Assembly: GCA_964017235.1 (NCBI GenBank)
Contig: OZ024930.1
Span: forward strand, 26,664,614-26,728,613
Source: Sabellastarte sp. h YS-2021
Taxonomy: Eukaryota > Annelida > Polychaeta > Sabellida > Sabellidae
DNA length: 64,000 nucleotides
Direction of reading: 5' to 3'
Part shown: positions 56,063 through 64,000 of the stretch, piece after piece
How positions within the stretch are numbered: position 1 is the stretch's first letter
How the letters are laid out: each line of letters begins with the position of its first letter
Notes under the pieces: model-generated
Database searches by the model: none
What the model was told of the DNA's origin: nothing
Seen by the model: only the letters and a program-made list of their open reading frames with translations
Position numbers and translations under genes: made by a program

Positions 56063-59000
56063 AGCATCTACCTGTTATCTATATTTCATAATAGTAGCAC
56101 TTTGAAATAGTGCATAACGGCTGGTAATCTGTTGTGCATAGGCATTTTTAATGCTTTCAAAGCGTTTTTAACGCTTTATTGCATACTTTATGTACTAAAA
56201 TTAAATTGTGCCGTATAAAGTCACCCCAGGCTCCTAAGGTTGTGTTAATGTTAAACCTCCAAGTTGAACTTAAACTGGACAACCTTAGTTTCATTTACAG
56301 GGAAATCACTTTAAGGTTAACTTAATTTTCATCATGTGGCAGGTAATATACTTTTAATCAATGCCTAGCTTCACTTCACCTGTAAGCAGGTCAAAGGTCA
56401 CTATCCCTCATTAACTTAAAGTGTATCATATCTAAGGCGACCTTATTCAGTAAAATCAAGGTGTATACATCTGTCACAGGAATGTAAACCTTGTGTTATT
56501 GTCACCTGGGGTGGGGGAAGGACTGTGGGGCTGGGTGACATTTCCCTAGATAAATCACTCTGATCTTGGATAGGCTCAAGTTAAAAAGAAGACACCAATC
56601 AAGACAAAAAATTGTAAGTGCTTGAATGTGTCCAAGTATTTACAATTTGATATGATGAAGCAGTAGAAATGTGGGTTATCACAGTTCTAACATTATGTAA
56701 TCCAACACTTGTATCTTGGAAGTTCTATAATGGAAATATTCCTTGGGAATGTGATACTATTTTAAAGGAAATGGGATTTGGATTATGTAGTTAAACTATT
56801 AACCACCTTAAGTCATCTCAATATATTAATTTTATACAATATGTTTACAATCAAAAGTTTAAAAATGAATTAAAGGACACTTACTTTCATATATTGCAAA
56901 AATAAAAACGGGAATGATGAAAATAGACATGGAAAAGCTGTGGGTTCAAAACTCCATCAAGGATTTTAAACGCATAGTTGAAGGGTTAATAAGCACAATC
57001 AGAATCAGCCTGGCCTCTGTTAAACCCCTAACTAAATAGCTGTGTATAGCCATCCCCTCGAACCCACGGATAGAGAAATGGGATTTAAATTTTATTAATC
57101 TTTAACATATAGCAAGTACAACCAACACAACATTTAGTTAAAATAAATCTGAGTGTAAAATAGGGCATGAACTAGAATATTATATAAAGCAAGTAAGTTA
57201 TGATTCAGAATGAGTAGGGATTCAAACCACAGCTGTAGTTTTTCATTACTGATAAATTGAACTTATTTATATACATATACTTATTTAGAATGATGATAAC
57301 TGATGACATAATCCATAATCACTGATTCAAACTTCAGTACTCTCAATATTACTAAAGTTAACTTGTTTAATGCTTGTAATAACGATAAACTAACAAAAAA
57401 TTTAATTACAATCAACGATCCAAACTTCAGCATAGTTGCTGAATATGCAATTTTACCACCCTTACTCCTCTGAGCCAGTGGAGCTCGACCAAGAAGTAGA
57501 AGTAATCTGAGGTAGCAAGTCTAAAGAGGCAAAGCCTCACATACAGAGTACTTGTTTGAGGTCACCTGACCTTGATATGGTGGGAATGTCAAGGGAGCAT
57601 GAATTTGGATGCAAATTGTATGGAATAAGAAATAATAGAAGATTGTGACTCCCATAATTAAGATATTATTTACAAAAAATAAAATTATGGTTCGAATAAT
57701 GACGTGCAAGAATGTAAAATTAGACTTACTGAGTCATGAATTATGAAGTAAAAACATAAGATCTAAGCTAATAAATCTGAGGGAATAAAAAAACACATGA
57801 TTACACCACAGAGGCCAAGGGTACAATGACTTTAAGTAGAGTTTATATTGGTGACTAAGAATAATTGGAGTGAAGCACCATTTTAGAGGATGGTGTTGAC
57901 CACAATCTAAATTGGCCTAAATAGTTTCCTTGTAGTGGCGAAATGTCCTCCAATACAGACAGTGCTCATGTGATTGCACTCCTGTTCCGAGTTACATCCA
58001 TTCTCCTAAATGAATGATGGAATCCAGCCCTGAATGGTTAGGTCCTTGGTGTTAGGGATATCCATGGAACACTGGTCTAGATCTACCATTGTGATATGAC
58101 ACCATTACGGCCCTCTAACTATAACAAAGAAGCTCATAGGTCATGGCATCTGAGGTGCATGATGTGATGATGAAAATACATTAATTCATAGTAAAGCATG
58201 CGAAAAACAATGAGGACACAATAACATTACTGGTGTACATACATATAGTGGAGACACATAGTATAACGTAATATCAGCAGACACAATATATATGATATAC
58301 CATCAAAAACACAATTATTCAATGTATAGTGCTGACAAGTGATTACATATATTAACATATTCAGCATATAGTGATAGTAATTTGCATTCTAAAGTGTAGC
58401 AATGGCAAATAGCAATACAGAGTATTGTGTCCTTGGGTGTAAAGATCTGGAAAGCTGAACCAAAGGTATTCCTGGAAGGCGGCAGTATGCTGATGAGCAT
58501 CCAACCAGAACAGAAGCTATACCAGATGCACCTCAAATTTTGTACAATTACGTGGTCCGACAGTCTGAAACACAAGATAATATGCAGTATCTGTGCTCTA
58601 CAAAAGCGTTATGGTAGATAACAATATGGGTTTATTTGACGAGCAATGGGATTGGGTGTGTTCAATGTGACCCCACTGCTAGCTGAAGTTTGAATGCCAA
58701 TGTCAAGAAGGGTATTACAAATCAGTGGGATATGACCAATAAAAAGCAAGTGAATTAGGTCAGAGGTACTTGCTAAAATTCAGTTAGGGTTCACAGGAAT
58801 GAACTTGTCCACGCCTAGATGTGGACCCCCCCCCCCCCCCCCCCCCCCGAACCCAAGGTTAGAGAAATGGGATTTAAAGCCTACATAGTTATTGAAATAT
58901 CAACGAAAAGTGGCACTTGCTGACAAGTTTGTAGTTTTAATTGTGCATATTAAGTATGTCTATGGAATATAAAAATATATGTGCCAGTCTGTATGTTCCC

Positions 59001-59104
59001 CACTTCAGGCCAAATTCGGCTTAGTTTTGGATAATAAAAGGTCTTATAGATACTCCAGGATATAGCTGTCTTTGTTTCCTGCATTTGTCAGCATTTTTTT
59101 TGCC
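56063..59104. other. Intergenic, 3.0 kb
   Basis: No gene recognised. A 33-bp direct repeat (57056-57090 and 58848-58878) and a 23-base poly-C (58826-58848) lie here. Confidence 0.45.
58826..58848 (+). repeat. Poly-C tract, 23 bases
   Basis: Uninterrupted C run. It borders the second copy of the CGAACCCA...TAGAGAAATGGGATTTAAA repeat. Confidence 0.95.
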
Positions 59105-59510
59105 AGCATTCATTTGTTTGTATGTTTGTCTGTGTTCCCTGTAAGACCAAAATTAATGAACAGATATTTTAAAAAAATTTTTAGGTAGGTAGGGCCCAAC
59201 CAAACAAAGAAATGATTTAAACTTTCAGAAAGGTATCCATCATATTCTGGAAAAAAATTCCCAAATTTTCAAAGGTCCCACTTTCAACATTCATCTCACC
59301 TTCTGGTTGACACTGCTCCACAAACAATACGCATATCTTCAAAAACATGTTCTATGTAGGTAAGGCCTGATTAAACGAAAAAGTGATTACATTTTGGAAA
59401 AGATCTGGATCATATTTTGGATACAAAAACTCCTTTAATTTTTATCATTTAAATGTGTCCCGGTGGAGGTCTGTGCTCTGCGAGTGCTTTCTAGTGTTTT
59501 TTCCTGTATA
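59105..59510 (+). repeat. Dispersed repeat R1, longest copy
   Basis: GTTTGTATGTTTGTCTGTG opens it, followed by ATTAATGAACAGATATTTT, GTAGGGCCCAACCAAAC, GGATCATATTTTGGATACAA, and the terminal phrase CCGGTGGAGGTCTGTGCTCT and GCGAGTGCTTTCTAG. The terminal phrase is common to many invertebrate dispersed repeats. Not coding. Confidence 0.75.
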
Positions 59511-60719
59511 CAGCACCTCTATATGAATTCAAAGTGAAATTTAACCAGATTTTTATCACAGAGAAATACATTTTTGAAACACCCAAATCAGGCAGTAGAC
59601 TAAACATGTCAGTCCTTAAGTATAAGCTTTGTCAGATATATATAGATGAATGCCTGTCATCAAAGATTGGTAAAGAGGAAGAAAAGTTTTTCAAAACCTG
59701 GCTTCGATGGATTCCAGTATTTTCAGAATAAACATTTTAAAAGTTTGAATTGATGTTCAAGTTTTTTTTCTTTCAAATGTATATGTTAAAGTGTCTTTTC
59801 AATTTGTGTAGCATGTAACAAATTGTGTGCAGATTTTGTATTACATGTTGATTAGTCTTATTATTTGATTTTAAATTCTCTTTTAGTCTGGAATTATAAC
59901 TTTGTCTGATAGAGTGTATAACATTGTGAATTGTGTATATGATTATTTCAAATATGGAAAACAATAAAACAAAAAGATTTTAATCACAGAAGAAAAACCT
60001 TTCCTCTTAAAGTGGCACAGTTGTTAATTGCTTGGAGCTGAATGCACGTAATTTTCAAGTGTAGAATCGTGATTAACTAAAATATATTGGTTTTCTTTTC
60101 ACCCTGATCGATACAATGTGTTGCAAGTAACGCCAAAGTAAATCAAATGCAAAGACACATTCCCTGGTATTACAAAGGTATAAAGGACACCCCAACTATG
60201 GCTCAAAAAGGTTAAAGGCATTCACTATGAAAAACCTCCAGATTGAATTAAAGCACTTTATATTAGTGCAGTTTTATCGAAAGCCTGTTGCATAAAAACA
60301 TCAGCCTTTTCAGTTAAGTGACATTTTGAAACAAAGTGCAAATACATTGCTAACTGCAGTGTCACGAAGCAATTAGTCCCAGGGTACATATGGTTTCAGC
60401 CAGTGACTGAACAACATCAATTTAGGCTTGTTTTCCTTAGCATGCCTTTGATTCATTTTGCATGACAAATGGTGTTACAACCCACTACACTACACAGCTG
60501 TGAATAGTTACTGATGTGGTTTTCAAATTTAGCCATTCAGTTATCTTAAGTCAGTTAAGTAGGTCTCATACTTTTCCGTTCAAGTTCAGCAATGTATCCT
60601 CTTTTGGAATTGGGTCTTGTCCATCTGTCATCGGATCTATACAACTAGGTTCTGGCAGAAAATAAAATGCTGTTCATAAAACTTATTCAAAGCTTTAAGA
60701 TCATATGTACCTCTTAATA
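59511..60719. other. Intergenic
   Basis: Includes a 65-residue ORF (59534-59731) with mixed charges followed by an AATAAA-type signal near 59730. No known motif, so I do not call it a gene. Confidence 0.4.
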
Positions 60720-61640
60720 GCAAGGGCTGTTAGGGGCCTGCTTCGGTAGTTGGTGGCTACCTTAATCTTATAACTTTGTTTGGCCTAAGCCTAGTTTCAC
60801 GGGTCATTAGGCCCCAACCAATCACAATCAAGGCTACTTATTCTCACCCTTCCATCCCTGTGGAAGGGTCACTTTCAAACTGGCAGCCATTGTGCCAACA
60901 CAAAAACATTTAGCCATCCACCCTCCTCTGGTACACCCAGACCTGACCTTCAGGCATATGACCTCAACTGATAAATGATCTGAATTCACAGCTTTCGGGT
61001 TGCTTCACTTTGTTCAGTATCTGGACCCCAGGGTAGCTGTCCACTCGCTGAGAGTTCTCCTCAGATTGATATGGATACTGTCAGTCTTGGACTTTAGGCA
61101 GGGCCCGGCTGACCCGGGTTCCCCCTCTCTATTTTGACCTTTCGTTTCAATCTCCTTTTTCTGGACCCCTACCCCTTGACCCAGGGTAGGGCGTGCCTTT
61201 GTCTGTGGAATTAGGAGTAGTGGGTTAATTCACAAAGTTTGGCTTCCCCCCTCTGGGTTTATCAGATCTTTCAGTTGGGGCTTACCCCCCTTTTCTTATT
61301 TGCAAGGACTCAGACACTACTAACTTGCTTACTAACATAATGTACAAGTGCATCTCGATGTTTCATTTGCTACTGTATAGTTTACTCTTGGGTAGTCTCC
61401 CTATATATAGGTGTGTTATAATACCGCTAAGGTAACCCCGTTGTGGGGTATGGTGTTTTAAAATTTTCGTAAATTTTGAATATTTTATCTACTTGACTAT
61501 ACTAACATGTAAATAAAATTTCCCAATATGTGTTTTCTTGTGTTTAATCTTACAACCTCAGCTTGACCTTCATTTGACCTTCAACTCTGACCTTTGGTTT
61601 ACCTGCTCAAATCTTACCTTCCTCCACTTATCACCTCACA
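60720..61640. other. GC-richer segment, possible old LTR or element end
   Basis: It stands out from the AT-rich flanks. It holds C/T-rich blocks (CCCGGCTGACCCGGGTTCC, GACCCCTACCCCTTGACCC), a TATATATAGG box (about 61401) and AATAAA (about 61503). This spacing could be promoter and polyA of a solo LTR, but I found no terminal repeat or target duplication. Confidence 0.3.
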
Positions 61641-61916
61641 GCCAAGTCCTAGCTTGTATGGAACCTATATAGTGCTTGATCTCAAGAATATGAATACATT
61701 TAGTCATTGTAGTATCTTAGGTATAGCCCAACTGTGATGTGGTTTCAAGGTTATTTTGCAAACCATGAAACAACTTCGATCATTGTTACAGATGGACAGG
61801 AGTTGAATCTGAATTCTAATTAATTTATATATGTTTAAACAGGGATATGTCCTTCATATTGGCTATCTGTTTTTTAAAGGTTTTTAGCAGATCTGACAGG
61901 GATCTTTAATTCTGTC

Positions 61917-62222
61917 TGGGACCAGTTTTGCAAAAAGACTAAGCCCAGACTTAGACTTATAGTTGAAACTTTTGTTTTAAACTCAGGCTAAGTCTGTCGT
62001 CTTAGACTTAGAAACAACAATTTTTTCCAAAGATAAAATGTATAAAACAGGATATATGTCACCAGTAAAATATTGTGACAAGAGACGAAGGGTCACATGC
62101 TGTGGTTATTTAATAGGCTTGGACTCTGCTAAGTCACCCTTTGTTAAATCTATTTAAGTCCTTGACTAAAAACAAAAAGCTCAGATTTAAATTCTAAGAC
62201 CTTTCGTGAAACTGGCCTTCTG
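61917..62222. mobile_element. MITE family 2, copy 2 (diverged)
   Basis: GGGACCAGTTTTGCAAAAAG at the left and, inverted, CAGAAGGCCAGTTTCACGAA at the right. GTGGTTATTTAATAGGCTTGG and CTAAGTCACC match the interior of copy 1 (GTGGTTATTTGATAGCTTGG, CTAAGTCACC). Confidence 0.65.
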
Positions 62223-63059
62223 ACTTAAATTAGATGAAAATAATACATCTGCCTATATTCTGTTCCCAATTGGAGTTTGGGTCTGATAAAAATGGGACCT
62301 TTGTGATTTAGATTAAAAAAAATCCCTCTAATAACAACTCTAAACTTCAAACACCTGTCTCACTGTTCCATTCTGACATCCGGTTAGCATCTAACCGTTA
62401 GAAAAATTATCAGTGTGTTATATATTTTCAAATTTTATCTTCATATTTACAAAAAAAACAATGTTAAAATGAGCAAAAGCTCTGTAAATACATTTTTAAT
62501 GGCCTGTCTAACATATTTGTGCTAACAAAATTAATGAAATATCAACAAACGTAACTTGTTAATGCATTTGTAATGCTGATTTTCCATTGTAAGAGCTGCC
62601 TGGAATGCCAAGAAATACCAATATGAAAGAAACTTATAGCTTCAATTTTCATGAAACTAAAATGCAAGGTGGAAGGAGGAATTTTTGGTCCTATGAAAGT
62701 CATGTTTTGTCATATTTCTTTTATTTTAGGAGTAGTACTGTTTGAGTCAATCGAACGACATAAGTCGTAAAAATTGATCTAAAGTGATCGGAAAAACACA
62801 TTTTGTTCAAATTTGGAAAGACCTCGATCTAACACATCCAAATACTCTTACATCCGACACATTTCTCAATATTCTGTCAATAATCAGATTGTATATAATC
62901 AACTAGTAGGATAACTGCATTAGTTTGAAGCGTCCCTTTTTCTCAAATTTTCAATTTCTATGATATCTCTTTGTTTGAACTGTAATTGTGCTATAAATGG
63001 AAGCATTTCATCATTTTTTCCTTTAATAATCAATCTCAGCAATATTTTATATATGAAGA
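62223..63059. other. 5' flank of the BIR gene
   Basis: AT-rich with no recognised element. Confidence 0.45.
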
Positions 63060-63060
63060 A

Positions 63061-63070
63061 TATATATAAA
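63061..63070 (+). promoter_or_regulatory. TATA-like box of the BIR gene
   Basis: TATATATAAA lies 64 bp upstream of the ATG at 63134, a suitable distance for a short 5' UTR. The region is AT-rich, so chance is possible. Confidence 0.45.
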
Positions 63071-63133
63071 CCCTCCAAAAAATCTCAAATATCATTTTTA
63101 ATTTAAAATCTCTGCAATTAACAACCTCAAAAA

Positions 63134-63691
63134 ATGTCCAACCAATCTGATTCAACTATAGATATTTGTAAGGCTGCTTCCAAGCCTTCTTATTCTTTCA
63201 GATTGACTGGTGATGAATCAAATGATGCAGCTGACTCTAAGGCTATGAGGGGTGGTATGAGGCCAGGATTTGCAGGATTTGCTCTATGTAGTAGAAGTAA
63301 AGTTGAAAAAACTGGTCATGTTGCAGGCCTACATCTTTCAGCTGAAAGGCGTGATAGAACAGATGTAAGAGCTGACAGATCATCAGATCTTGGAGGACCC
63401 AGATCAGATCCGAAAGCCAAAGTTCATCCTACAGATGGATTTTTCAGATATGATGACAGAATATCTACATTTGCGACCTGGCCCAAGTCGCATCCAATTC
63501 CTGCTCAGAGATATGTGAAAGCTGGGTTCTATTATTCTGGTCAAGGAGATAAAGTTATCTGTCCCTGGTGTAATCTTAACCTTATAGAGTGGGAGACCTA
63601 CGACACCCCAATGGAAGAGCACCAGAAGCATTCTCCTTGCTGTGCCTTTGTGTTAATGTTAAATCCATTTCTCAATTATCATTTGTTGTAA
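63134..63691 (+). CDS. BIR-domain protein (inhibitor-of-apoptosis family)
   Basis: 185 residues. The first 95 are Ser/Arg/Asp-rich and without domain. The BIR domain (about 108-172) begins YDDRISTFATWP and continues AQRYVKAGFYYSGQGDKVIC. Zinc ligands are in the exact BIR spacing C-x2-C-x16-H-x6-C (CPWC, then EEH, then CC), with the Trp-Glu of IEWETYDTP. BIR domains bind caspases or their antagonists, and IAP genes are often expanded in molluscs. There is no RING or second BIR, and the ORF stops 17 residues after the last Cys. Either it is a short single-BIR protein, or the true exon ends near CAFV at an unrecognised donor. AATAAA follows at 63709. The gene is otherwise intronless, so a retrocopy is possible. 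Confidence 0.85.
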   Translation: MSNQSDSTIDICKAASKPSYSFRLTGDESNDAADSKAMRGGMRPGFAGFALCSRSKVEKTGHVAGLHLSAERRDRTDVRADRSSDLGGPRSDPKAKVHPTDGFFRYDDRISTFATWPKSHPIPAQRYVKAGFYYSGQGDKVICPWCNLNLIEWETYDTPMEEHQKHSPCCAFVLMLNPFLNYHLL

Positions 63692-63708
63692 AAAAAAATT
63701 GAAAAAGT

Positions 63709-63714
63709 AATAAA
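63709..63714 (+). terminator. Polyadenylation signal of the BIR gene
   Basis: AATAAA, 18 bp after the stop codon and preceded by an A-rich run. If used, the 3' UTR is very short. Confidence 0.5.
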
Positions 63715-64000
63715 ATATCTTGAAGCCTATATGATGTCTTTCATTCCAATGCATCTCTCAAAGATCTATCTGGTCACTAAGTGCATGTAACTAGACAGTT
63801 CAATGCTTATAACCTAGACACACCAATATGTTTACATTGCTTAATTGTCTTACATTCAAATGCCTGGATGATTGAGAAATAATTTGGTGAGGCTAATGAT
63901 CTAGAATTTATTTAATATGTAAACAAACATGTGTTCACTTTCAATCCACATGCTACAACTCAGAATAATAATATGTTGCACAACAGTCAACAAAACAGCT
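63715..64000. other. Right edge, nothing recognised
   Basis: AT-rich sequence downstream of the BIR ORF. No further exon seen. Confidence 0.4.

Noticed and set aside
59534-59731. 65-residue ORF followed by a polyA-like signal
   Set aside because: Composition is plausible but no start context, homology motif or conservation can be seen; AATAAA words are common in this AT-rich DNA.

Overview
The window is eukaryotic, AT-rich and gene-poor. It shows introns with GT-AG borders, AATAAA signals, tRNA-derived SINEs with long target duplications, LINE remnants, TIR elements and three tyrosine-recombinase (YR) retrotransposons. The repeat types (5S-like and tRNA-like short elements, DIRS/Ngaro-type elements) fit a marine invertebrate, most likely a mollusc. 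The species is an inference I cannot settle from sequence alone.

Only two host genes can be supported. On the minus strand, 2316-9404 holds the first four coding exons of a secreted or membrane leucine-rich-repeat protein: signal peptide plus cysteine-rich LRRNT cap, then three exons of exactly 72 nt, one LRR each, all in the same phase. It resembles LRIG/Slit-type proteins and continues off the left edge. At the right end, 63134-63691 (+) is a short intronless-looking ORF ending in a complete BIR zinc domain of the inhibitor-of-apoptosis family, with a TATA-like box and an AATAAA.

Almost everything else recognisable is mobile DNA. In 5.6-18 kb there is a TIR element with an internal 139-bp satellite (inside an LRR-gene intron), a second TIR element with related ends and a fold-back terminus, 5S-like repeats, two broken LINE copies and a hAT-like MITE. 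At 18.3-19 kb lies a MADF-like pseudogene. At 23.7-27.6 kb there is a large inverted structure made from one YR element, with a younger LINE inserted in one arm and the empty site kept in the other. More LINE copies of the same family lie at 30.4-31.4, 32.5-33.7 and 55.6-56.1 kb. At 40.1-44.7 kb there is a nearly complete YR element (gag, RT, RNase H, YR) interrupted by stops, frameshifts and a 103-bp inverted copy of its own RT. At 48.2-52.0 kb there is a decayed DIRS1-type element with a terminal fold-back.

No operon-like organisation, CRISPR array, rRNA operon or functional tRNA gene was seen. The main unusual theme is inverted self-duplication in two separate YR retrotransposons, together with TIR elements that carry tandem arrays.
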